From: Dokdonella_A sp039926025
GTDB lineage: Bacteria; Pseudomonadota; Gammaproteobacteria; Xanthomonadales; Rhodanobacteraceae
Assembly (NCBI GenBank): GCA_039926025.1
Contig: JBDSXV010000054.1
Coordinates: forward strand, 1-64,000
DNA length: 64,000 nucleotides
Direction: 5' to 3'
In this document: one piece after another, positions 1 through 8,629 of the stretch
Layout of the letters: each line of letters starts with the position of its first letter
How positions within the stretch are numbered: the stretch's first letter is position 1
Notes under the pieces: generated by a model
The model's database searches: none
What the model was told of the DNA's origin: nothing
The model's input: only the letters and a program-made list of their open reading frames with translations
Translations under genes and position numbers: made by a program

Positions 1-287
1 TCGTCCGATTTCCACTCGTAACCGCCAGCCTCGGCAGCGAAGCCGGTGATCTTGCCATCCTGGAACAGCAGCAGCCCGTAACCCTCGGGAACGACGATCT
101 TCGAACCATTGGTGATGATGTTCGAGGAACCCTTCGTATTCGAACCGCGACCGGCATTGGTGCCCTGTGGCACCGCGGCGAACAGCGCAGCCGTCGCCGG
201 CAAGCCGGCCGGTACCGTATAGAAGTCTTTCCACTGGTCGGCCAACGTACCGCCAATCGAACCCACCACTGCTTGAACAAGACCCAT
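1..287 (-). CDS. SPFH/Band-7 'virion core' family protein (5' part only)
   Basis: The reading frame starts at ATG 287 (minus strand) behind a GGAGAG ribosome site and runs off the left edge, so only about 95 N-terminal residues are visible. The start MGLVQAV, then DQWKDF, a run SNTKGSSNII and the turn VPEGYGLLLFQDGKI match the N terminus of the SPFH-Band7 family related to Bacillus YdjI, often named virion core protein. These proteins are membrane-associated scaffolds; in some members a C-terminal zinc ribbon follows, which would lie outside the window. There is no signal peptide. The family call comes from the pattern of the first 95 residues only. Confidence 0.75.
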   Translation of the reverse strand, partial: MGLVQAVVGSIGGTLADQWKDFYTVPAGLPATAALFAAVPQGTNAGRGSNTKGSSNIITNGSKIVVPEGYGLLLFQDGKITGFAAEAGGYEWKSD

Positions 288-407
288 GACTGCTCTCCGC
301 GATTCGTGGCCGGGTACTGTACCCACCATGCTTGGTGAACTATACATTCCCTTTCAAATTTCCATCGCCCCGTGCCCGGGGCGTGACACCCCTCCTGGAG
401 GAAGCTC

Positions 408-1961
408 ATGAAGTCGACCCCGGTGTTGTTTGGCATCCTTTTCCTGATGGCCTCGGCGTCTCCGCTTGCTGGCCGGGTTCCTCCCTCGCGTCTGCACGAG
501 GTCTCCGATCCGGACACGCGTGCCTGGTGGCAGGCGACCGAGGCGCTGTCGAACGACGGCATGGAGGGACGCGACATCGGTTCGGCTGGCTACGATCGCG
601 CGGCAAGCGTCGTTGCCAGGCGATTCGCTGCGGCGGGATTGGAGCCGGCGGGCGATGGCGGCACCTGGTTCCAGACGTTCAAGCTCGACGATTGGACGAT
701 CGCCAAACAGGGCACGCAGATTGCCGTTGGCAAGCATTCGTTGCGACTTCTGTATGACATTTTTCCGCGATTGTCGCCCGGCATGCCGACCACGCTCGAT
801 GCCGCGATGGTCTTTGGCGGCTACTGTGCGCCCGGTACCTTGGGCGACGCGCGAGGCAAGCTGGTGGTGTGCTACGGCTGGAACCGCGGCGGCCTCACGC
901 GACGCGGCGATCGCCTGAAGGCTGTGCAAGAGGCGGGCGCTGCAGGCCTGCTCGATATTGCAGATGCGGGATACACGCAAGAGCCAACGCGCTGGCCAAT
1001 GGCGTACGCGCGTTCGGTTGCGCCCATCGGCGCGCCGGCACCGGCCGGCGATCACCTGCTGCTGGCCACGCTCAATGCGGATGCTTTGGCGTCCGTCCTC
1101 GCAGGTTCCGGCCAGGACGCCACGCTGTTGCTCAAATCCGGCCTCGCGGGGAATCCGTTGCCGCGCTTCGACGTGGCGGAACACTTTCGTGCGCATTTCG
1201 ACGTGCAGCATCGCGTGATCAGTTCGGCCAATGTACTCGGCATGCTGCCTGGAACGGATGCCACCCTGCGCAACCAGACGCTGGTGATATCGGCCCATCT
1301 GGACGGCTACGGCCACGGCGAACCGGTGCAGGGCGACGACATCTACAACGGTGCGCTCGACGATGCCGCCTACGTGGCGCTGCTGGAGCGGCTGGCCGAT
1401 CGGCGGCATGCAAAAGGGTTTCGCCGACCCGTGCTGTTTGCAGCGTTCACGGGCGAGGAAAAAGGCTTGCTGGGCAGTCATTGGTTCGTCGCGCATCCCA
1501 CGCTGCCGATCGCTTCGATCGCGGCCAACATCAACCTCGATCAGATCCGGCCACTTTTTCCGCTCGATCTTCTGACGGTCCACGCGCTCGACGACAGCAC
1601 ACTCGGAGATGCCGTGCGCAACGTTGCGTCGGGCATGGGCATCACGGTTCAACTCGACCCCGAGCCGGAGCGCCAGCTGCTGCATCGCTCGGACCACTGG
1701 CCGTTCATCGAGGCGGGCATTCCCGCAACGGGTTTCGTTTTCGGTTACCGCCCCGGCAGCAATGCGGAGCAACGCTATCGCCACTGGTACCAGGTCCAAT
1801 ATCACCGGCCGCAGGACGATCTGAGCCAGCCGATGGACTGGACGGCCGCCGGCACGTTCAACCGTTTCTTCTACGCTCTGGTCGGGGCCGTCGCCGACGC
1901 CGACGCGCCGCCGCAATGGAAGCCGGGCAGTTCGCTCGCGCCGCATGCCGGGGAGAAGTGA
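408..1961 (+). CDS. Secreted M28-family zinc metallopeptidase (aminopeptidase-like)
   Basis: A 517-residue protein with a signal peptide (MKST..LAGR). ATG 408 follows a strong GGAGGA site. The C-terminal half carries the M28 two-zinc site: SAHLDG (H297, D299), a bridging Asp in NGALDDA, the catalytic pair in GEEKGLLGS (E350/E351), Asp in INLDQI and a last His in YHRPQDD. The middle region (about residues 110-230) resembles a protease-associated insert. M28 enzymes remove N-terminal residues from peptides, here presumably in the periplasm or outside. It stands alone upstream of the P-type ATPase. A second M28 enzyme lies at 56529-58181. The exact substrate cannot be told from sequence. Confidence 0.88.
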   Translation: MKSTPVLFGILFLMASASPLAGRVPPSRLHEVSDPDTRAWWQATEALSNDGMEGRDIGSAGYDRAASVVARRFAAAGLEPAGDGGTWFQTFKLDDWTIAKQGTQIAVGKHSLRLLYDIFPRLSPGMPTTLDAAMVFGGYCAPGTLGDARGKLVVCYGWNRGGLTRRGDRLKAVQEAGAAGLLDIADAGYTQEPTRWPMAYARSVAPIGAPAPAGDHLLLATLNADALASVLAGSGQDATLLLKSGLAGNPLPRFDVAEHFRAHFDVQHRVISSANVLGMLPGTDATLRNQTLVISAHLDGYGHGEPVQGDDIYNGALDDAAYVALLERLADRRHAKGFRRPVLFAAFTGEEKGLLGSHWFVAHPTLPIASIAANINLDQIRPLFPLDLLTVHALDDSTLGDAVRNVASGMGITVQLDPEPERQLLHRSDHWPFIEAGIPATGFVFGYRPGSNAEQRYRHWYQVQYHRPQDDLSQPMDWTAAGTFNRFFYALVGAVADADAPPQWKPGSSLAPHAGEK

Positions 1962-2203
1962 CATCGGCTTCAAGCCGCAGGTGCGGGGAGAAGATGTCGG
2001 CCGACAGCAGAACGGGGCGGCCGGAATTTCCACGGTCCTCGACCATTGACACACAATCCGTGCAGAAGCAAAGCAGCAGACAGCGGCAAAACGTGACGAT
2101 CGTCGGACAATCGGCGCTGTCGATTTTCAGGCGATGAATCACGCCTGGTTTCCGCAGCAACGTCGGCTTTTCTTTTTGCTTCCTGGGGAACCAAGGAATA
2201 TCC

Positions 2204-4798
2204 GTGAATCTGTTCACCGCTGCTTTCCGAAGGACATCCGCTTCGTCGCACATCTCGCAGGAGAGTTCTCTTGCCGAGTGGAGCCTGCCGCCTGAACAAC
2301 TGATGGCGGCTTTGCGCACCGATGCGAACGGACTCACGCAGGCCGACGCGGCGCAGCGGCTCCGGCACTACGGCCCAAATGCGCTGGATGCGCTGAAGCG
2401 ACAGGGTGCGCTCGGGCTGTACGCGAATCAGTTCAAGAGCCCGCTGGTCTTGATCTTGATCTTCGCCTCCATCGTTTCGCTGATCGCCAGCGAATGGGTC
2501 GATGCCGGCGTGGTGCTCGCCGTCGTTTTTGGCAGCACGATCCTCGGCTTCGTGCAGGAGTACATCGCGAGCAATGCAATCGAGAAGTTGCGCTCGCAAG
2601 TCACGATCAATTCGGTCGTGCTGCGCGGCGGGCAGTTGCAGACGATGCAATCGACGCAGGTCGTTCCCGGCGACATCGTGGTGCTTTCAGCCGGCAGTCT
2701 GATCCCCGCAGACGGCATCGTACTGGAGGCGAAGGACTTCTTCGTCAACCAGGCGGTGCTCACCGGCGAAACGTTTCCGGTGGAGAAGAAGCCAGGTGAA
2801 GTCGCGGCCAACGCGAGTCTCGCCGAGCGCAGCAACAGCGTGTTCATGGGCACCAGCGTGCGCAGCGGTACGGCGCGCCTGCTGTTGGTGCAGACGGGCA
2901 AGGCGACCGAATTCGGGAAGATTGCCGGCATGCTCGCGTTGCGTCCGCCCCTGACCGAGTTTGAACGCGGCATCGCGCGATTCGGCTTCATGCTCACGCG
3001 GATCATGCTGCTGATGGTCCTGTTCGTGCTTACGATCAACATCTTCATGCACAAGCCGCCGATCGCCTCCCTGCTGTTCGCGCTCGCGCTCGCGGTGGGT
3101 CTCACGCCGGAACTGCTGCCGGCGATCATCAGCATAACGCTGTCGCACGGCGCGAAACGGATGGCCAAACTCGGCGTGATCGTGCGCCGGCTCAATTCGA
3201 TCGAGAATCTCGGCAGCATGGACGTGCTGTGCACCGACAAGACCGGCACGCTGACCGCAGGCGTGGTCGAACTCGATGGCGCGTTCGACATCCTCGGGCA
3301 GGCCTCACCGACCGTGTTGCGACTGGCTGCGATCAATGCGCAGTTCCAGACCGGACTTTCCAATCCGCTCGATGATGCCGTCAATGCGAGCGCGGTGACG
3401 TCCGGCCTGGATCTGGCTGTGGAAAAAAAAGTCGACGAGATCCCCTATGACTTTGTGCGCAAATGCCTGTCGATCGTCGCATCCGACGCAGCCGGCGTTC
3501 GCACGCTCGTCACCAAGGGCGCGCTCGACAACATCCTTGCCATGTGCACGACGGTGCAGGTCGCGTCGAGCACTGCGCAGCTGGACGCTGCCGCGCGTGC
3601 GCAGATCGAGAAGCGCTATGACGATTGGAGCGGGCAGGGCTATCGTGTTCTCGGTGTCGCTTCGCGCACCATCGAAATGCGCCATGGCGCCTATGTGCGC
3701 GCGGACGAATGCAAGCTGTGCTTTGCCGGATTCCTGCTCTTCCTTGATCCACCCAAACTCGATGTGAAGCAGACCATCCTCGACCTCGCCCAGCGTGGCG
3801 TGCAGTTGAAGATCATCACCGGCGACAACCAGAAGGTCGCGCGCCACGTCGCCGAGGCGGTCGGGTTGCCGGTCACGCGCCTCACGACCGGGCGCGAACT
3901 CAACGACATGAGCGACGAAGCCCTGCTGCAGGTTGCGGCGGCGACCGCGGTCTTTGCCGAGGTCGACCCGAACCAGAAGGAGCGAATCATCCATGCGCTG
4001 CAGAAGTCCGGGCACGTGGTCGGCTACATGGGCGATGGCATCAACGATGCGCCGGCGCTGCATTGCGCGGACGTCGGCATCTCGGTTGACACTGCGGTGG
4101 ACGTTGCCAAGGATGCCGCCGATTTCGTGCTGCTGCAGAAGAACCTCGGCATCCTGCGCGAAGGCATCGACGAGGGGCGCAGGACGTTCGCCAACACCCT
4201 CAAGTATCTTCTGACCACGATCAGCGCGAACTTCGGAAACATGTTCAGCATGGCGGCGGCGTCGATTTTCCTGCCGTTCCTGCCGCTGCTTGCCTCGCAG
4301 ATCCTGCTCAACAATTTCCTCTCCGACATCCCCGCCACTACGATCGCGAACGACAACGTCGATGCGGAATGGGTGGAGAAGCCGCGCCGCTGGAATACCG
4401 TTTTCATCCGCGACTACATGGTGCTGTTCGGTCTGGTCAGCTCGGTGTTCGACTTCGCGACGTTCGGCACGCTGCTGTGGCTGTTCAACGCCACGCCCGA
4501 AGAGTTCCGCACCGGATGGTTCATCGAATCGCTACTTACCGAACTCGTGATCGCCCTCGTCGTGCGCACGCGGCGTCCGTTCTGGCGCAGCCGACCCGGC
4601 AAGTTGCTGTTGCTCAGCACATCGGTCGTGATCGCGGTGACCATGGTCATTCCATACCTGCCGTTCGATTCCATCTTCGGCTTCATTCCCCTTCCGGCGC
4701 CGCTGATGCTGGCGATGATCGGGCTGACGCTGGCCTACGTTGTCGCAGCCGAGATCGCGAAAAAATTCTTCTACGCGCGTCAGACGTCGCTGACGTGA
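2204..4798 (+). CDS. mgtA: P-type magnesium-transporting ATPase, MgtA/MgtB type
   Basis: An 864-residue P3B-type ATPase of the cytoplasmic membrane that would import Mg2+ using ATP. Visible domains: N-terminal cytosolic part with a cation-ATPase N motif (DAAQRLRHYGPNAL), two helices (about 65-110), actuator loop with VLTGETFPVEK, membrane helix with GLTPELLP (residues 299-306, typical of MgtA/B), phosphorylation site CTDKTGTLT (D345), hinge MGDGINDAPAL (about 609-619) and a C-terminal helix bundle. The chosen start is GTG 2204, preceded by AAGGAA. The 242-base leader after the M28 gene holds a TTGACA at 2046 but no clear -10 or riboswitch fold that I can recognise. Length fits the family. Confidence 0.9.
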   Translation: MNLFTAAFRRTSASSHISQESSLAEWSLPPEQLMAALRTDANGLTQADAAQRLRHYGPNALDALKRQGALGLYANQFKSPLVLILIFASIVSLIASEWVDAGVVLAVVFGSTILGFVQEYIASNAIEKLRSQVTINSVVLRGGQLQTMQSTQVVPGDIVVLSAGSLIPADGIVLEAKDFFVNQAVLTGETFPVEKKPGEVAANASLAERSNSVFMGTSVRSGTARLLLVQTGKATEFGKIAGMLALRPPLTEFERGIARFGFMLTRIMLLMVLFVLTINIFMHKPPIASLLFALALAVGLTPELLPAIISITLSHGAKRMAKLGVIVRRLNSIENLGSMDVLCTDKTGTLTAGVVELDGAFDILGQASPTVLRLAAINAQFQTGLSNPLDDAVNASAVTSGLDLAVEKKVDEIPYDFVRKCLSIVASDAAGVRTLVTKGALDNILAMCTTVQVASSTAQLDAAARAQIEKRYDDWSGQGYRVLGVASRTIEMRHGAYVRADECKLCFAGFLLFLDPPKLDVKQTILDLAQRGVQLKIITGDNQKVARHVAEAVGLPVTRLTTGRELNDMSDEALLQVAAATAVFAEVDPNQKERIIHALQKSGHVVGYMGDGINDAPALHCADVGISVDTAVDVAKDAADFVLLQKNLGILREGIDEGRRTFANTLKYLLTTISANFGNMFSMAAASIFLPFLPLLASQILLNNFLSDIPATTIANDNVDAEWVEKPRRWNTVFIRDYMVLFGLVSSVFDFATFGTLLWLFNATPEEFRTGWFIESLLTELVIALVVRTRRPFWRSRPGKLLLLSTSVVIAVTMVIPYLPFDSIFGFIPLPAPLMLAMIGLTLAYVVAAEIAKKFFYARQTSLT

Positions 4799-5004
4799 TC
4801 CTCGTCATTGGAAGCGATCATCTCGGGCGCGAGCGGAGGCTCGCCTCGGCTGCATCGGTCTCCTTTGTCTGAAAATTGGACGCAGGTCGGCCGGAGGGCT
4901 CCACGGGCAATGCGCATTCAAAGGACCCGAAATTTCATTCTTGCGAACGCGACACTCATCTGCGCAAGTGTCGGAAATTCCGTAGTGGCTTTGCGGAGGC
5001 TGCA

Positions 5005-5088
5005 TTCAAGACCGCGCTCAAAGATGGCACGATCGAAGTGCGTGACTACCCCGCGTGGATTGTCGCCGAGGTGACCGTCAATGGTTGA
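5005..5088 (+). pseudogene. Remnant of a SOUL heme-binding family gene
   Basis: Only about 27 codons look like protein: FKTALKDGTIEVRDYPAWIV then AEVTVNG and a stop. This is the conserved N-terminal strand of SOUL/HBP proteins (typically ..IEVRDYPA.IVAEV.V.G). Upstream in the same frame there is no convincing signal peptide, and the rest of the family (about 150 further residues) is missing. The stop lies inside the convergent gene ending at 5078, suggesting that a deletion joined a SOUL fragment to the 3' end of that gene. The identification is by motif memory and the fragment is short. Confidence 0.5.
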
Positions 5089-5476
5089 GCGCAGCTTCGA
5101 TATCTTCCAACGGTGCGTTGGTAAACGTCTTCGCAAATTCCTTGATGATGCGCCGGGTGGTTTCGTTGTGCAGCTGCGGGCGCAGCTCACCCAGCGTATG
5201 CGGATCGGCCATCAGGACGAGATCAGTGTATTCGTGTTTGAGCGCGGCGGCATTCAGGCGACTTGCAAGTTGCTTGGCAAAGGTGGCCTCGTGGGTTGAC
5301 TGCTCGGTCGATTCCGGCGGCCGATTGCCTGAAGGACCATGCTCGATCCGCTCTTCGGGTTCCAGCAACTCTTCCTGCTTGAGCGAAACCTTCGCACCTT
5401 TGCCGATGTTGTGGAAAAGACGCGCGCCGGTGCCGTCGGCTACCACGATCCATGCTCCGGTCGGAATCATCTGCAT
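5078..5476 (-). CDS. Host-attachment / baeRF-like protein
   Basis: 132 residues from ATG 5476 (GGGAGA upstream); a longer frame to 5536 exists but lacks a ribosome site. The start MQMIPTGAWIVVADGTGARL, the acidic middle, HEATFAKQLASRLN, and LVLMADPHTLGELRPQL are typical of the family annotated host attachment protein (PF10116), which resembles bacterial relatives of archaeal release factor 1 domains. Members were named from Agrobacterium plant attachment, but their molecular role is unsettled; a ribosome or RNA-linked role has been proposed from fold similarity. Cytoplasmic, monocistronic. Its 3' end overlaps the SOUL remnant on the other strand. Confidence 0.8.
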   Translation of the reverse strand: MQMIPTGAWIVVADGTGARLFHNIGKGAKVSLKQEELLEPEERIEHGPSGNRPPESTEQSTHEATFAKQLASRLNAAALKHEYTDLVLMADPHTLGELRPQLHNETTRRIIKEFAKTFTNAPLEDIEAALNH

Positions 5477-5665
5477 GTTGTTCTCCCATCTCGGTTGGGC
5501 GCTCAGCGCTGAGCTGAGGAGTCTCGCATGGCGCACCTGTATGCGAGGTTTCCGTTCGCGCGGCCTGAACCACAGGGTGCGCCGGGCGGTATTTGTCGGG
5601 CGCGAGGGGCATGCATGGATATAGCAATGGTTGTTGCATGAGCTTCGCGGGCGCAGACTCCGGCA

Positions 5666-5992
5666 ATGCGCAATCTAACCGCGTCACCCGGCTGTCGTCC
5701 CATTGCGGGCATTGGCATCAAAGCGGTCTCTGCGATCGTCTTGGTCGCCTTGTATGCCCTTCCGTGGTCGGATTCGGTGGCCCTCGCGGGAGCGCCCGCG
5801 ATCGATTTCCATGTGATCAGCGCGGGTGGCCAAACCCAGACGAACAGTTGCTTTCACTTGTCCGGCACCGTTGGACAAGTGGCGCCCGGCTATTCGAACA
5901 ACGCGACGCATTCTGTTTTCGCCGGGTTCTGGGCTGCGGCAAGTTCCACGGAAGTGGATGAAATTTTCTTCAACGGTTTCGAGGACTGCTGA
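5666..5992 (+). CDS. Small secreted protein with C-terminal IFFNGFE motif
   Basis: 108 residues with a hydrophobic N-terminal segment (about 17-42) ending in VALAGAPA. The mature part contains SAGGQTQT, one internal Cys and GTVGQVAPGYSNN followed by VFAGFW, a short repeat-like pattern found in bacterial surface proteins with a GTVGQ..GGFW signature. It ends DEIFFNGFEDC, the C-terminal motif shared with three other secreted proteins in this window. It lies 2 bases upstream of the next gene, so the two are almost certainly co-transcribed. Function unknown; export is inferred from the leader. Confidence 0.7.
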   Translation: MRNLTASPGCRPIAGIGIKAVSAIVLVALYALPWSDSVALAGAPAIDFHVISAGGQTQTNSCFHLSGTVGQVAPGYSNNATHSVFAGFWAAASSTEVDEIFFNGFEDC

Positions 5993-5994
5993 CC

Positions 5995-6807
5995 ATGAAG
6001 CGCCTGACACACCGCGTGATGATCGCTTGTGCGCTGCTCTTGGCAGCGGCGATGAATCTGCAAGCCGCGCCGCAGACGACGGCGTTTACCTATCAGGGCC
6101 AGCTGAGCGCCGGCGGTACGCTACCCAGCGGGCAGACCTATCAATTCACCTTCACCTTGTACGATGCGGCCAGTGCGGGCAACGTGGTCGGAACGCCCAT
6201 CCAGCAAGCGCTACTCGTGGGCAATGGTGGACTGTTCACGAGCGATCTCGATTTCGGCCAGATCTTCAACGGTCAGCAGTACTGGCTCGAGATCAAGGTC
6301 GGTACGACGGTTCCGAATGAACAGGCGCTCGCCGCGCGTCAGCTGATCGGCACAACGCCGGTGGCGCAATACGCGTTGAATTCCCGAACCCGCGACTTCG
6401 CGGACTTCTTTGCGATGATGCCGCCGGACAACGCCGGAACGGTTGCCGTCGGCACCGACGTCCAGTTCCCGCAAAATGGCCCATCGTCAGGAAGCATTGT
6501 CCGCGTGTCGCCGAGTCAATTCAGCCTGCCGTCGATCGGTGCATATCAGGTCATGTTCCAGGTCAGCGTGTCGGAGCCGGCGCAATTGGTGATGACGCTC
6601 AACGGAGTTGAGCTGCCGACGACCGTGGCTGGGCGCTCGGCCGGCAGCAGTCAAGTCGTCGGATTGGCCGTCGTCCAGAATACCCAAGCCAATTCGATCC
6701 TCTCGATACGCAACCCTTTGGGCGGTGTGGTTGCCCTGACCATTTCACCGCTCGCTGGCGGAACCAGTCCCGTTTCCGCCCATCTCGTCATCACGCGGAT
6801 GGACTGA
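5995..6807 (+). CDS. Secreted protein with BclA-type C-terminal jelly-roll domain
   Basis: 270 residues with a signal peptide (MKRLTHR..LQAAPQ). The N-terminal part (about 28-125), beginning FTYQGQLSAGGTLPSGQ, is a beta-rich module ending in QLIGTTPVAQYAL, seen in many secreted bacterial proteins. The C-terminal part (about 150-270) reads like the C1q/TNF-like domain of Bacillus BclA (YQVMFQVSV, QLVMTLNGVELP, SGTSQ-like turn, ALTISPLAGG, VSAHLVI). Such domains trimerise and sit at the cell surface. No collagen Gly-X-Y stretch is present. It follows the 108-residue secreted protein by 2 bases. Confidence 0.75.
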   Translation: MKRLTHRVMIACALLLAAAMNLQAAPQTTAFTYQGQLSAGGTLPSGQTYQFTFTLYDAASAGNVVGTPIQQALLVGNGGLFTSDLDFGQIFNGQQYWLEIKVGTTVPNEQALAARQLIGTTPVAQYALNSRTRDFADFFAMMPPDNAGTVAVGTDVQFPQNGPSSGSIVRVSPSQFSLPSIGAYQVMFQVSVSEPAQLVMTLNGVELPTTVAGRSAGSSQVVGLAVVQNTQANSILSIRNPLGGVVALTISPLAGGTSPVSAHLVITRMD

Positions 6808-6988
6808 AGTGCGGGCGTCCATCGCAAGCGCGGCGTGACGCAGGCAATTCGCCGCGGTCATCCTTGCACGCTGATTGAGGCTGCGACGTCTTTTGCGTCC
6901 ACGGCGTTTGCATACTTCCGCTCATGTTGCGCGCGCGACGTGGCAAGCATCGAACTGGCGCCGCATCGTCATCAAGCCTTGCCTGACT

Positions 6989-7177
6989 CTATCCCGGCGG
7001 CATCACCGTCCCCGCTGGCCATGTCGTGCTTGCACGATCGATTTCGATCAGCTGCAGCAGCTCTGCCGCCACTTCCTCGTAAGCCTGCGTCAGGTTCCAA
7101 TCCGCGTCCTTCGCCAAGCCGTAACGATTGAGGACTTCGGCAAACGCAAGTTTGCGAAGCTCTGAAGGTATGGCCAC
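6989..7177 (-). CDS. Small conserved hypothetical protein (62 aa)
   Basis: The GTG start at 7177 is preceded by AAGGAGAG at good spacing. The product (MAIPSELRKLAFAEVLNRYG.., then NLTQAYEEVAAELLQLIEID) is an acidic, helical cytoplasmic polypeptide without membrane segments. Its codon use fits neighbouring genes better than the overlapping frames do. I do not recognise a family. It lies alone, convergent with the secreted BclA-like protein. Confidence 0.55.
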   Translation of the reverse strand: MAIPSELRKLAFAEVLNRYGLAKDADWNLTQAYEEVAAELLQLIEIDRASTTWPAGTVMPPG

Positions 7178-7547
7178 TGCGCTCTCCTTCGTGATGTTTC
7201 GGGAATAGGGTCTGGTCCTTTTCTATTCTAACCAATGAACCAGCCCGGTACGTCGTCGGATATGTCCCAGATGCCCTTTGAATTTCCTGCGCTTGCACGC
7301 CGTTGAATTTTTCTCGGGCCTTCATTACCGCATGCGCTGCGATCCGCGTGATTCCGATTCACATCCTGCTCCCTGGAACCTGGCTCCGGAGCGGCGGTGG
7401 AGCGCCGGCGTGAAGCGACGCGTTGCCGTCACTTGGTGCAGCCGCATGAACGCAATGTTTCCAGAATTTTTCCAGTTCACAAATCGTACACGGCCCGATG
7501 TCGAGTATGCGTCACCACGCGGAATGGCCGTGCAACGAGGAAAATTC
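7178..7547. other. Intergenic, 370 bases
   Basis: Divergent promoter region between the small minus-strand gene and the BON-domain gene. It is clearly less GC-rich than the genes and carries AT-rich patches near 7205-7235 and 7470-7500, consistent with promoters, but no consensus boxes were clear enough to call. Confidence 0.4.
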
Positions 7548-7931
7548 ATGAAACGTTCGCAACAGAAAATGTTTGGTATCGCAGTGCTGATGGCGTTCGC
7601 AATCGGTGCGCAGGCAGCGGATCCGCCGACGACGACGGCTGCCGACAACACGCGTGTCAACAAGCGCGACGCGGATCACGCGACGACAACGCCGACGGAT
7701 CAGCCGAACAATTCGGCCGACGTGAAGTTCGCGGCCGACGTTCGCAGCGCGATCTACAAGGACAAGACCTTGTCCACGAAGGCGCACAACGTGAAGTTGG
7801 TCGCTGCGGATGGCGTTGTCACGCTGCGCGGCCCGGTTGCGAGTGCCGATGAAAAGGCAAAAGTCGAGGCGATCGTCGGCTCCGTCGCTGGCGTCAAGCG
7901 CGTCGACAACGAGCTTGACGTGGCCAATTGA
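7548..7931 (+). CDS. Periplasmic BON-domain protein
   Basis: 127 residues from ATG 7548 (CGAGGA upstream). Signal peptide MKRSQQK..GAQAAD, then a low-complexity Thr/Asp linker (25-55) and one BON domain (about 58-127: VRSAIYKDKTLSTKAHNVKL, then GVVTLRGPVAS and VAGVKRVDNELDV). BON domains bind phospholipid and occur in OsmY-like periplasmic stress proteins. It is followed after 60 bases by the glycine-zipper stress protein, and the pair likely responds to osmotic or envelope stress. A longer frame starting at 7278 is not supported. Confidence 0.85.
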   Translation: MKRSQQKMFGIAVLMAFAIGAQAADPPTTTAADNTRVNKRDADHATTTPTDQPNNSADVKFAADVRSAIYKDKTLSTKAHNVKLVAADGVVTLRGPVASADEKAKVEAIVGSVAGVKRVDNELDVAN

Positions 7932-7991
7932 GCTTTTGCTCATTGAGCCGTCGCTTCACGATCCATTGATTTTCAATTTCAGGAGATTTGC

Positions 7992-8516
7992 ATGAAAGCT
8001 TCCGTTTATTGCACCACCAAGACCGTCGCCCAAGCCGAGAACATCGTCAGCGCACTCAAGGTTGCAGGATTTTCCAGCGATTCCATCTCCGCACTTTTGC
8101 CCGACAAGCGGACGACCAAGGACTTCGCGCACGAACACAACACCAAGGCGCCTGAAGGCGCAACTGCGGGTGGCGTTGCAGGTCTCGGCGTCGGTGCGGC
8201 CGTGGGCTGGCTTGCGGGTATTGGCGCACTCGCGATCCCGGGCGTGGGTCCGTTCATCGCTGCGGGTCCGATCATGGCCGCGCTTGGCGGTGCTGCGGTT
8301 GGCACGGCTGCGGGTGGCGTGATCGGAGCGCTGGTGGGCATGGGAATTCCCGAGTTCGAGGCGAAGCGTTACGACGCCAAGATCCGCGAGGGAAACATCC
8401 TGATTTCCGTCCACACCGAAGATTCCAAGCAGCGTGACGCCGCTAAGGACGTCTTCAAGCAATACGGCGCAGACGACATCTCGACCGGTTCCGAAGCGAG
8501 CGCGAAGTCCGCGTAA
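7992..8516 (+). CDS. Glycine-rich stress protein (DUF3341/YflT-like)
   Basis: 174 residues, ATG 7992 after AGGAGATTTGC. It starts with an ACT-like fold (VYCTTKTVAQAENIVSALKV, SSDSISALLPD), continues with KDFAHEHNTKAPEGA and a long Gly/Ala membrane-like segment with GIGALAIPGVGPFIAAGPIM, and ends with GIPEFEAKRYDAKIREGNIL and a second ferredoxin-like part. This layout is widely found in proteins annotated as DUF3341 or general stress protein 17M-like, often induced by osmotic or oxidative stress. Its role is not known in detail. It is followed by a strong terminator and forms a likely operon with the BON protein. Confidence 0.8.
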   Translation: MKASVYCTTKTVAQAENIVSALKVAGFSSDSISALLPDKRTTKDFAHEHNTKAPEGATAGGVAGLGVGAAVGWLAGIGALAIPGVGPFIAAGPIMAALGGAAVGTAAGGVIGALVGMGIPEFEAKRYDAKIREGNILISVHTEDSKQRDAAKDVFKQYGADDISTGSEASAKSA

Positions 8517-8546
8517 GACGAGGGTTTTGGCGTGTTGAGCCATTCA

Positions 8547-8577
8547 AGCGCCGGCGATCATGCCGGCGCTTTCTTTT
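8547..8577 (+). terminator. Rho-independent terminator
   Basis: Perfect 9-bp stem AGCGCCGGC / GCCGGCGCT with a six-base loop, followed by TTCTTTT. It lies 30 bases after the stop of the stress protein gene. Confidence 0.9.
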
Positions 8578-8629
8578 CGGGCTACGACTCCAGACAGGCA
8601 GAGTGGGCTGACCCAGTATGGCTCTCGCG

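Noticed and set aside
354..2054. 566-codon minus-strand frame opposite the first M28 peptidase
   Set aside because: It mirrors a gene with complete catalytic motifs and a strong ribosome site; its translation is Arg-rich with no domain.
2046..2203. Magnesium riboswitch upstream of the P-type ATPase
   Set aside because: The leader is long enough and has a TTGACA, but I could not find a convincing M-box or mgtA-type fold by eye.
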